64,000 bases of DNA from Costus lasius. Lineage: Eukaryota; Streptophyta; Magnoliopsida; Zingiberales; Costaceae. Positions within the stretch are counted from its first letter, which is position 1, and every line of letters begins with the position of its first letter. The stretch lies in NCBI GenBank assembly GCA_027563935.2, contig CM050448.1, positions 122,252,493-122,316,492 on the forward strand, in the 5' to 3' direction. This document shows positions 13,910 to 24,800 of the stretch, piece by piece. The notes beneath the pieces are model-generated. The model did not search any database. It worked only from the letters and a program-made list of their open reading frames with translations, and was not told where the DNA came from. A program made the position numbers and the translations under genes.

Positions 13910-16432
13910 CATGAACGGACCTCTTAGTTAGATTGATGGTTTCTATTAATCTCCATTGACTCATGAACTCCCTGAAACATGGCTTGGTGTTGCCTTGCAT
14001 CAGTTATTGTTGCTTAATATGTTACTAGTCTTCGACCCTAACTGTCCACAACGATGAATTGTGTTTTCTATCCAACTTTTTCCTCTTTCCTCTTCCCCCT
14101 GCATATATGTGTATCTCTCTGATGCCTCTTCCCTTGATCGCTCTCTAAAACTCTGTCAACCTTCTTAGCGGTGCCAAAATTTCTAATCGTCTCAACCTCT
14201 CTTAATCCTTCTTAATAATTTTTTTCTAAACAAAACCAATAAACATCTTAAGAGCATAACCAAGTTTGACTAGGAAATAATTCCACAAATTAGTAATTTT
14301 ATAGTGGAATGTAAATCTTCCTTGCTGTTTCCATTATACCTTTCAATCTCTGCAGCACACTTGCATATAGAAAAATCATTTTCACATAATATTGCAAATA
14401 TAGTTATCATAGTGCATTTGGGATACTACATATTAGTACTTGAATGTTTGAGACAAATTTGAATTTGGGCATGGAAGATGTATTTCTTTGCTCTTATTAG
14501 TTCCTTTTACTACCAAAACCCACCTTTGTGATGCATAATATTCTCCTTTTTTTGTATTAATAGGAAATCTTACTAATTAGTTAATAGAAACGAGAGTAAC
14601 AAGCTAAATTATTGAAGATTTTACCTATGTTTTCTTCTTTTTTTAATTTAAATATAATCTAAGTACTACGGTATTTTTAGTTCTTGTAGGTAAAAGAAGT
14701 GTTATAGGATGGGCCACAAGGGTCTGGGATCTACTTGAGACAATAAGCCTTGGTAGGAGTTCCTGTTAGTGAATCGTTAGTAAAGAGGCTAATGAGGTCC
14801 TTTGTTCTTAGAAGTAAAATCCCTTTTTGGGTGGATTGTAGGATCCAGCCGTACCGCTTGAGCCGGTTTTATAAACTCTGCCATGACCGGCAAAACCAGC
14901 ACAGTCCCAAAATTTTAAGCCACAAGTGAACCTACCTATGGACCATAAAACCTGTTTTGAGAAAGTTTTTTTGGTCTTGCATACTTGCTCACAACTTTCA
15001 TTCAGCCCCATTGCTGATAAATAGACCATCTAATGTCTTCGGAATTTTTTTGATTTATGATACTGATATAAGCACGAGACAAGATTTTTGCATGCAACTC
15101 AGTGCTGAATGTATAACCATGAATGCTCTTGCAAATTATAGATGTGAAATGTGTTCATGTAATTATAGAAAGATCTTCTATAAGGTATCAGTTTCCTTTC
15201 AGTTTAATAAATCATTACTTTCTGGAGTTGTTTGTATGAATAATAGTTGTATAAACATTTCTTCTGTAAGCTTCCTTCTGAGTGGAAACTTTCATTTCTG
15301 TCATGAGTTGTGTTTAGTAGGACTTGAGAAAACTTTTTCTATTCACTTCACAAATTGTCTTGGTTAAATTGTTTTCTCAATATTTGATTTCAACAAAGAG
15401 ATATGTATCTATCTCTGATAATTTCAGTATTTCTGGATCGAGATACTGAAACATCGGCCTGTAGGGGAATCTAATTGTCTAAAGTACTAGTTCTTTTTGC
15501 AGTGATTTCTAAATATTCAATCTATTAATGATCCCCAAACTTTTCAATTGCCTCTTTTCAGTTACACTGGAACCTGGACCAGTGCTTTGTATGTTATACC
15601 CTAAATTCCCTACTATCTTCTCTGTTATATGGCAAGTACTTAGAGGAGCGAATGCACTGTTGGTATGTTAATACTCCCAAAAAAAGGGTACTCCGATTCC
15701 TCGATTTCACTATCAATATCTAATTGGTTCATTCTGATGTTGTCTCACTTTTCTGCTGCTTTAATACCTAGCCTGGTCAAATGATTCAATCATTGATCTC
15801 CATCTTCATTTCTTGTGGCTTCTAGTTTGCAGCCTGTCCTTGGCCGTCATACCAACCTTTTTCTCTCAAATACATATTCATCCTTTGTTAGTAAATTCTT
15901 TCAAAGGACCATGACTGTAACTGTCCTTATTCATCCTTTGTTAGTAAATTCTTTCAAATTTTAGCCTTAAAAAACTATGCCTCCATCTTCATAATTCTTC
16001 TGCCATTTGCTCTCTTTATAAATCTAATCTTCCAGTACTTGAAAGTTAAAGCTACTGCAATGACTTGCACAAGAAGTGTTCCTTTCTGGCTGGTTTCAAA
16101 ACAATTATGCCATTTTGTCTACCCTACTAAATTTTTTCTTTGCCTCTAGCATTTTTTATTTTCTTCTTTTGAAAATCCTTATACTAAGTACCTGCCTTCG
16201 TTTTAAGAAGAGATCAGCTCGCAGTCTTGTATTTTCAATATATTGATATTCTTCAAATATTTGATGACATGTAACTGGCCTCCATCTATAATCTTATTCT
16301 TCTGATATTATAATGTGATCTGCCTTCTGTTATTATAAGATGAATTCAACTCTTAGGATGTATGTTGTCAACACTTAACAAATATTGTGGAACTCTCTTT
16401 GGTCTACTTAAAGAAAATGTACTAATGGAATA
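13910..16432. other. Intergenic DNA, nothing assigned
   Basis: AT-rich sequence with no conserved coding frame, RNA gene or clear transposon ends that I can recognise. A short duplicated word TTCATCCTTTGTTAGTAAAT occurs twice at about 15880-15955. Confidence 0.5.
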
Positions 16433-16441
16433 GGATGAAGC

Positions 16442-18026
16442 GAAAAAATTGTTCCGGAAAGGTCCGGTTGGGTAGGGTACCCGGATCTTACAAATGCTAA
16501 TCTCAAAGCAGCATGTATACTTTCCGGGACAAGCCTCACTTATGCATCCAGCGCCCCTTTCCTTAGCAGCATTTTTGTTCGTTCCATGCTTCAAGGGATC
16601 CGACTTCCGAGGCGGAGTCGTTGAAGTCGAAACTGCGACAGTATTTGAAATTCACCATAAGAAGCTTACAGTTTGGAATTGAATCTAAAGAAATCAAAAA
16701 CATTTGATTTGGGCTGGAGCAAAAACAAAAATCAAAATCAAAAAAATCAAAAGCAAAATCAGAAAATAGAATCTAATGAAATTGACCATAAGAAGCTTAC
16801 AATTTGGAATTTTACTCATCATATAAGAGAAAAAAGTATTTGAGTTTAAATTTCAGAATCTCTAACATAACGCAGTTTCCTTGCTAAAACAAGTTAATAA
16901 TAGTCAGGCTGGAGCAATAAGTTCTGTACATCAGTAGACCCTGATCCATATTAATTGAGTTTGATCTGCGCCAGACTAGTCCAAATCATCTCAAGAGTTT
17001 TGCCCAAAAAAAATTGCCAACATGATAAATATTATTTTTCCATGCTCAAGAAACCAGTTACTATCTATGCAACAACATTTTTGGATTTAATCACAAGACA
17101 AAAGTTAACAGGGGGTACATGATCTCGAATACAAGTTGAACATCTAGTTGCAAAACAAGCTCATACATACCTTGGAGCTGTAACCAACCAGTTAGAATTC
17201 CTTTAACAATTAAATACCAGGTCAATATACTTGTTCATGAGATTCTAAGATTTACATGTTATAACAAGTTATGAGCCTGCACTTCCAATTCAATAATCAC
17301 ACTCTTTAACTTTTGCATATGATATGACGTCCCAAACACGATTAATCGTCATTAGTTGACTGAGAATAATCGAAGCCCTCTTCATTTTGGTGCTGTGTTG
17401 GATTCATTTGTGAACCTTCGTCCGAGCACTACATTAACATACCCCGAAGAATTAGCTTACTAACGATGTATTACATACGATCTTAGCTAAATAAATACAC
17501 TTACATAATAATTTAATCTCCAATTTCTCGTTAAACCCTACAATAGTGTGCCATGAAAAAATAGTACCACAAAACCGGATAGATTCATAATCACCTTTAA
17601 TTTAAATATTTCAAAAATACCTTACGTATAAAAACTCATCAGATCTAAAATGGCAGTCATCCCTTCCAGTGCAATGACGGTTTACGGCTAGGGTTTATGC
17701 TAACAAATAGCGTTTAGGGTACCAAAGAATGTTTAGAGAAATAATATACCTCCTGATGTCGCTGGAGAAGTGAGTCCGTCGCCGGAGATTGAGAACTTGG
17801 GAAAGGAGGAGATTGTCACTGCACAGAAAGGGGGCGGCGATCGCTGCACAGGAAGGGGGCGCTATCCAATGGAACAAAAAAAAATGTTGCTAAGGAAGGG
17901 GGCGTTGGATGCGTAAGTGAGGCTTGTCCTGGAAAGTGTGCATGCTACTTTGAGATTAGCATTTGTAAGATCTGGGTACCCAACCGGGATGAGGTCCGGT
18001 TGGGTACTTTCCGGAATAATTTTTTC
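16442..18026. mobile_element. Non-autonomous Mutator-like element, 9-bp target duplication
   Basis: The left end GAAAAAATTGTTCCGGAAAG and right end CTTTCCGGAATAATTTTTTC are inverted copies. The inverted similarity extends about 145-150 bp inward (16442-16586 against 17876-18026). Immediately outside both ends is the identical 9-bp word GGATGAAGC (16433-16441 and 18027-18035), the length expected for Mutator-like elements. No transposase reading frame is present. The region 17640-17870 changes to GC-rich sequence resembling the 5' end of a plant gene on the minus strand, so a captured fragment is possible, but I could not identify it. Confidence 0.9.
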
Positions 18027-18035
18027 GGATGAAGC

Positions 18036-19465
18036 AAAAAGAAACCATGATAGATGTGAGCTTTCAGTTCTATCTGCAACAATGAATCCTTTGATAGGAA
18101 AGTATGAAAGCCATGAAGAATCAGACACTTTGTTAACCACAACTAGCACTCATTTCTCACGCGCAACATGTTCAAGGAATTAGCACAATATTTTTTTGAC
18201 ATAGGCAAGTTAAGTAACGAGAGCAGGGTGACCCCAGACTTTATTATCAACAACTAAGTTCCTTACCAGTTAAACTAACTGACACCCTCAAATTAGCACA
18301 TTATTGAAGAACTAGAACAAGTGTTCTTTAGTTTATAATGAAGTCTTATGAATCTTAATCACCGGTAGCCGAATGAAACTAAATCATTCTTGTAGACAAA
18401 AGGTGTCGTGAAATAATGTAATCAGGTGATACAACATTTGGTAGGCAAGAGACAGGTTTCTTTGATTTACTATAACGTAGTCTTGCAACAAATTTGTACA
18501 GTGTAAGCTAGATGTAAAAGAATTGGTAGACGATCCGCTGAAAATTTAAGTTTGGGGTCATTCCTGCACTGGCTTAAAAGTCCTAAATGAAGAATCTAGG
18601 TAATCACGATATAGAATATCTTCTGAAACACGAGGGAAGAAAAAAAAGTATATGGCTTCTACTAACGTTTGATTTAATTTCTATGACGATACATATTCAT
18701 TAAAATTTGTTCATTTTTCAGATAAATTCAAGAACTCTTTCCTTTACTACACTTTGCACGGAAACATGTGAAGAGTTATATGTTTGATTGTTATGCAACT
18801 ACTGCTACTACCACCTCTGGAATTTTCAGACTACTGTTTATTGTGCTCTCATTTCAGATGCTGGAATCTGCTAGATATTTTACTAATAATAGGGAGATAA
18901 TTATCAGTGCTGATGAGTCTTCTCTTCTTGATTAAACAATATCAACTTAAAGAGGATTAACTCTGATGCGATGCTACCTGTCTGAAGATTGCTCCTGAAA
19001 GTGGTGGGAATTTCTGCTTTTGGAGAAGATCGGATAAATAACTGGGGAAAGAGCTTGGAAAGAAAGAGTATACCCGAACTACAGTTGAAGCTTGTCATCT
19101 CATTTCATCTGAAGCTGGTTGGTCGCCTGATTATTTCATGACTAACAAGTACTGCATATTACTGCTTCGGCTCCTGTAATTTGTCCTTTTTTCCAGACAA
19201 ATATGGTTCAGGTATAGCCATTCCTGTAAACAAAAGGGTCGATCTACATTGCCACAACTGCAATTTATATTTTATAAAAAATACCTAGTATATATATACG
19301 ATAAAAAATCTAACTAAAAAAAAATATTTTTACTCTTATTAGCTTAAAAACTATATATATAAATATAATTTTATCCTCGTATACTTGAATTTAGATCCGC
19401 CTTTCTGAAATTCTGTGTCCAGTTGCTGTCATCTCTATTGTACAGAAGGTTGGACTTATGAACCA
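18036..19465. other. Intergenic DNA with one dispersed AT-rich repeat
   Basis: No gene seen. About 19259-19400 is an AT-rich repeat ending near TTATCCTCGTATACTTGAAT, which has a weaker relative at about 21240-21395. The two copies lie outside the insertion at 19538-20989. Confidence 0.4.
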
Positions 19466-19467
19466 GA

Positions 19468-19530
19468 AAGCACTTTTTTTTTTGTTATTCTAACAAGTGA
19501 TGCTCTCGCATACTGTTCGTGGAATTGCTT
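19468..19530 (+). repeat. Left copy of ~62-bp direct repeat flanking an insertion
   Basis: This stretch contains AACAAGTGATGCTCTCGCAT followed by ACTGTTCGTGG. It is repeated in the same orientation at about 21014-21076 with a few differences. The two copies bracket the pyrimidine-rich block 19538-20989. They are far too long to be a normal transposon target duplication. Confidence 0.75.
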
Positions 19531-19537
19531 TTTCTAA

Positions 19538-20989
19538 CGGTCTGTTTCAGAGGAGGAAAACAAAGAGAGAAAGAAAAGAAATAGAATCTTTTCCTCCCAT
19601 TTTCCTAGTTTCAGAAGAGAGAAATAAGAAAAGGAAAAGAATTGTTTCCTTTCCTTTTCCTTCAAAACCTTCCCCTCCAAAAGAGAGGGAAATGATTTCC
19701 GTTCCCTCGCCACGCTCCAAAAACACACGCCTCTCGCCCTGATTTTGTACATTCGCCCGATCTCGCTTCTGTTTTCTCTCTCTTCTCGTAGTCACCCCCT
19801 CCGTCGAGCATCGCCGCCCCCTCTCCTCTCGCAGCCGCCCCCTCCGTCCGACCTTGCAGCCATAGCTCGAAACCTCCATCCGAGCACCCAACTCGCAGCC
19901 GTCCCACCCCTCTCGCCCCGATCTCACACTCTCACCCAATCTTCCTCTCACCGCCTTCCCTTTTGCAGCCGAGCTCTCAGCCTCTTGTCGTTCGCCTCCC
20001 CTCTCCCCTCTCGCCGCCCGAGCTTGCGGCTGACGAACGAGATGAGCCGCCTGATCGAGCATGCCTTCTACTCCACCGCGCTCCGGTTCCGGAACGCCAC
20101 TGACGACGCCGCCTTTTCCTTCTCCACTGCCTTCGCTTTCGCCATCGTCCCTGAGTATTCGCCTTCTCCTTAGCTGCGCCCTCTCCCTTCTCGCCTTCCC
20201 GACCTCTCGCATTGCCCCTTCTCGCCTTCTCAACCTCTCGCCGTCCCTCTCGTCCCCTCTCCACCTTTGCTCGCCCTCTCCCCTTGGCTGCCCTCTCCCC
20301 TCTCGCCGCCCCTCCCCTCTCGCCTTCAGCGCCGAATTTCACAGGCGATGTGAAGAGGGACGAGCGGACGTTGATGGCGGTTAGGATGTTTGGCGGAAGG
20401 GAGGAACTACGGTGGAGGGAGGCGTCTGGCAAATGGAACGGGCACTGGGTGTTGAATGGTTCGATCGGCGAAGCCTAGCAGAGGCTCGGTGTCGGAAGAG
20501 ATGCGGGATGTTGAGGGCGAGATGGAAACCGAGGTCTAGAGGTGTTCGGCAGATATTTGTGAAGGGATCGACGGAATCAGGGACGAAGAAGATGGAGAAG
20601 GCGAGCGGACGTTCGTGGCAGCGGCTCGGTGACTGAGGAGGGTTTGGCTGGCAATCGTGGGAAGGGCGAATGGAGTCGTCGGAGATAGGCAGCGATTTGT
20701 GGATGAAGGGCGGATGTGGGAGGCGTCGGACTCAGCGATTGATGAAGCGCACTGCTTGTTGTATCCGGATTTGGGCGTTGACCCAAATATTGACCAGAAT
20801 TTGGGGGGTCAACTGGTCAACATATCATTTAGGTGGAATTTGAGTTGATATTGACTCGGTCAATAGCCTAGTTGATTGGTCAAAATATTCAAGGCCTAAA
20901 AGAGAAAGGAATTATTTCTTTTCTTCCTTATTTTCTTTCCCTTATTGTTTTTTTTCTTTTCTGATTTCTTTTCCTTGTCCGAAACGCAG
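19538..20989. mobile_element. Pyrimidine-rich insertion with captured gene scrap (Pack-type candidate)
   Basis: The left edge (GGTCTGTTTCAGAGGAGGAA) and right edge (TTCCTTGTCCGAAACGCAG) form a loose inverted pair sharing CTG..TTTC.GA..AGGAAAA. They continue into purine-rich and pyrimidine-rich arms of about 100 bp. The interior is strongly C/T-rich on the plus strand with repeated CCCCTCTCGCC words, then G-rich from 20350. It contains a recognisable lectin receptor kinase scrap (20020-20160) and no transposase. No clean target duplication was found, so element type (MULE or Harbinger-like) and exact ends are uncertain. Confidence 0.45.
20020..20160 (+). pseudogene. Fragment of L-type lectin receptor kinase (legume-lectin domain)
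   Basis: The plus-strand frame from about 20021 reads SLRLTNE, then SRLIEHAFY, then LRFRNA, then AFSFSTAFAFAIVPEY. This matches the order and spacing of the N-terminal legume-lectin domain of plant L-type lectin receptor kinases (L-LTN..S..GHAFY...FRN....FSFST.FAFAIVPEY). Only about 45 codons survive. Before and after it the sequence returns to low-complexity CT-rich DNA, with no signal peptide, transmembrane segment or kinase domain. It looks like a captured exon piece inside a mobile element. The family match is from memory and not from a search. Confidence 0.7.
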
Positions 20990-21013
20990 TGTAAATGCAA
21001 TTGCGCAGCAACC

Positions 21014-21076
21014 AGGAAGCACCTTTTTTTGGTTATTTTAACAAGTGATGCTCGCATACTGTTCGTGGAAATGCTG
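21014..21076 (+). repeat. Right copy of ~62-bp direct repeat flanking an insertion
   Basis: Contains AACAAGTGATGCTCGCATAC followed by TGTTCGTGG and pairs with 19468-19530. The upstream word AACCAG(G/A)AAGCAC is also shared, so similarity begins a few bases before the obvious core. Confidence 0.75.
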
Positions 21077-21395
21077 CTGTGAAGACAAAAAAAAGGAGAG
21101 CTGGTTGTCATCTTTGTTCTTTCCTTGTAATTTGTTAAATTCTGAGCCGTTAAATATTTTAGTTATTTAGAAAAATATTCTATGGGGCCAATTAATGTGG
21201 AGAGTGAAAGACATCGTTGTAGATTGAATAGGAAAATGTATAATTTTCTAAATATTTTAAATATGCCTTTTTAAAAATGGTATATATATATGATATATAC
21301 AATATAGAAATTTGATTTAAAAAATCTATTATTATTTTACTAATTTAAAAATATATAAGATATAATTTTATCTCCCTATACTCTAGATTCGTTCT

Positions 21396-21837
21396 TAATT
21401 CCAAATTGTAGTATTTTACGTCTAGCCGGGATTGAGAGCTAACCTTTGACCGGGCTTGAGCCGGGATTCGATTAAGGAACAGATTGTGCTACTTCTCTCC
21501 CGACCGGATCACTGGATTTTGCACCGACCGAGCTCGATTAGGCTCGACTAACAGATTCGTGCCTAAACCGTAAGCGAACCAGATCCAACTCAAACCCTTT
21601 ATTCCGTTAAATGGCATGTAGCGACGACAAGGCGGGCGATGCATTCGAGGCCTCTAAATAATTGCATGCATCTCATTGACTCATTCCGCTTGTTTTTTCT
21701 CGGTACTTTCAACCGACTCCTTTCTTCCTCGCGTGTAATTCCAATCACAAAAAGGTCAGACGCTGCTCTCTGCTCCCGCCTCAATCTTCCGCATCTTCGG
21801 CTGGTGGAGACAAGCGAAGAGGAGACGGAGCGAGGAG
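21396..21837. other. Promoter and 5' leader region of the GDSL esterase gene
   Basis: Spacer leading to the ATG at 21838. The last 70 bases (AGACGCTGCTCTCTGCTCCC and following) are plausible leader sequence. I could not pick a unique TATA box or transcription start. Confidence 0.4.
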
Positions 21838-24800
21838 ATGGTGGGGCCCGGCCGTCCGGTCTTCGTCCTCTTTGGATCCTCCATTGTCCAGTTTAGCTTC
21901 AGCAACGAGGGATGGGGTGCCATCCTCGCCGACGTGTATGCCCGCAAGGTATTCGACCGATTGCTCCTATGGCCACTTAGGATGTCGACATTGATTTTGT
22001 TTGTTTTAGGAAAATCGGAATTTTCTTTGAAAACGTTATTGTTTTTAAGGTCTGTTTCTTTGGAGAAAATACAATAAATCTGATAACTCTTTAATTCTAC
22101 GAATAATGATTGGATCTGTAAGGATATTGGGTGTTTGATCTTCAATCGTTTGTTTTGTTGTGTTATATGTAGCGCTGTTATGTATATGGGTGCATATATC
22201 GGTTAAGTTTTTAAAGCACGAGATGTAATTAATCCGAAGCTAAGTATATTTGAATATTTAAAAGGAAAAAAGAGAAAAAAATTGTAGAGAATCAGAAGCA
22301 TCTGATTGTTGTCTGTGAAAATATGGCCCCTTGAATCTAGCCTCTCATGTAGGTATACTAGAATTCAACACTTTAAATGGTTATATTATGGCTAGTATGA
22401 ATAATAAAAATAAAATGCATATGATAGAAATTATGATCGAGTAACAAATATATTATTAGTGATGTTGTCATTGGAGAATCTTCTATATTTGCAACTTCAA
22501 TATTCTCTTACATTCTCTCATAAACTCAGAATGAAAAAGTTGGTGCAACCCACATAGAAGTTACAGAGGAGAAAAGATGTCCAATTAATTAATACCAAAT
22601 TTCATCTATCCATACATGGGAGAGAAGATAAAACACAAATAATTGAGAGATATCTTTCCATGCACACAGATTTTGCATCAATCTCTATATAATGATAAGA
22701 ACATTGCTCATTCATGCTACGAGTAAGGGAGGAGAGGCACACAAGTGGTTGAGAGTCTCTTGTCCATATACACACGAATATATATCAGTTTGTATGTGCA
22801 GCATGAGGACTAAGCTACTTGCTTGCAAAAAGAGAGACATGAAAAATGGTAAATGTTACGCCCCAAAAATCCACCCGGATCCCACGCCGGGAATCCCGTA
22901 CCTCGGGACGCACAACACTGTACCTGTCAAATCAAACCTGACAATCGAAAGGTACAGACTGGATAAAATAGTCTAACCAGAGGTCAGCCCGGCCTTAAAT
23001 ATCCATAACACAACACCGACAGATAAGAAATATAGACCGGCGCAGCGGTCAACAGAAAAAACAACAACAGGACCGGCGCAGCGGTCGACAAACCAACAGA
23101 TAACATGACTGGTGCAGCGGTCAACAGAGTCCAACAACATAACATAAAATAACAACAGACCAAAATGCATCACAACCCACCCAGACTGCTGGTCAAACTA
23201 CTAACTATCTACTCTGCTCCAGGTGGAGCCGCGCCTGAACCTGAAGGCAAACCAAAGGGGGTTAGCCGGAGGCTAAGTAGGGATATTACAATGTATATGA
23301 TGCATGATCAGATACAAGGAATTACCAGAATACAACCAAGACTCTATATAACCATATAGAGTATAATCAAATCTCAATATACGTATCAATATATATGTAT
23401 CCTCATACACAGATAAAAACTGGGAGCTGGTACAGCAGTGGTCCACGACCCGCAACTCTATAAAATAGAGTGGTCCCTACTGATGGCTCCCCGAATAGTA
23501 GAGACGACTGTCCATCGACAGCCCGCTAGTGTAGCGTCCTACACTCAGTACAACCCCTTATTGGGCTGATAACAGACCTCAAGCCCATAACATCGGACTC
23601 TCTCGGTCAGAGACGATCATACAGCGTCTCGACAGAAATCTCACAGGCAGTATCTGAGGTATACTGACATGTCTATCGCTAGACAGTCAATCCTCAATAT
23701 ACATATACAGAACTCATACCTCCTACCAACTACCAATAAACATGCAAGAAACAAAAATACTCATACCGTGTTTCATGCAACAGTTTATGTCAACAGGAAT
23801 GTACGCAGAGCAGAACGGGAGTTAGAACAGTAATCAACAGTGATAATAAGCAATAAGGGAGGTGCCGCTAACTACACATGCGGTTGGCACCGTAACAAAG
23901 AACGGAGGTAGAATCCCTACCTCAGATGCAGATGTACAGTAAAACAGAACCAACCCGATATCACGCGATCAGTCAACAGGTCCTAACAGGTAAATCAGGT
24001 GTAAGTTCTCATATTATGCTAATCTACTTATAAGAGTCAGTATTAGGTAGTCATGTCCAGGTATACTCATTTAATCAGGTTTGTCAGATATACAGGTCCA
24101 AGTTTATATTTACGCATGCGTTTGTATACGTATAAAGGCGGGTACGGGTACTAACCGAGTTCGTAGCCTTGTGCGAACGAATAACACCTCGTGACGACGG
24201 AGGACGCAAGAACCAACCCAATATACGCGTCAACACGAACTTCTAGGTTCGTCGGAAAGTTCGCCGGAACAGTAGCGCCGCCGCTACAGTGATCGCCGGA
24301 ACAGTAGCGCCGCCGCTACAGTGATCGCTGGAACAGTACTCCGGTGGTCAGATCGGAGCTTTCCGGTAGGCAGAATGAAGCCGACGCCGAGAGGAGTTCG
24401 GTCGTACAGCCCGTTTCGCGAAAGGGGGTCAGGGTCGCCGGAGATCTGCGTTCGAAGTTGGCGGCGCCGGAGACGAAGACGCCCGGAAAGCTTTGGGCGG
24501 TGACGGAAACGTCCGTAGGAGGCGAGGGAGGCTCGCCGAAGGTAAGGGAGAGGGCAACCGCCGGCGCAGGGAGGAGATCGTGCGCACGCGTCCGCCGCCG
24601 AACCGAAAATCACGAGCGAAGGGAAAAATCACCACCGGGATCAATCGTGGGGTTTGGGGCTTCGTCGTTGTCGGCGAGGGAGCTCGCCGGAGGAGTCGCC
24701 GGACAAGGTGGAGGTGAGGGCAAGCGTCGATCGAAGAAGAAGGAGGGCGGGCGCTCGTTGTTCGTGATGGAGAGAGGCGAGGGCGACGGTGAGAAATAAA

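Noticed and set aside
19547..20432. Long frames in CT-rich DNA
   Set aside because: Low-complexity repeats of Ser/Pro/Leu or Arg/Gly/Glu; only the short lectin segment is meaningful.
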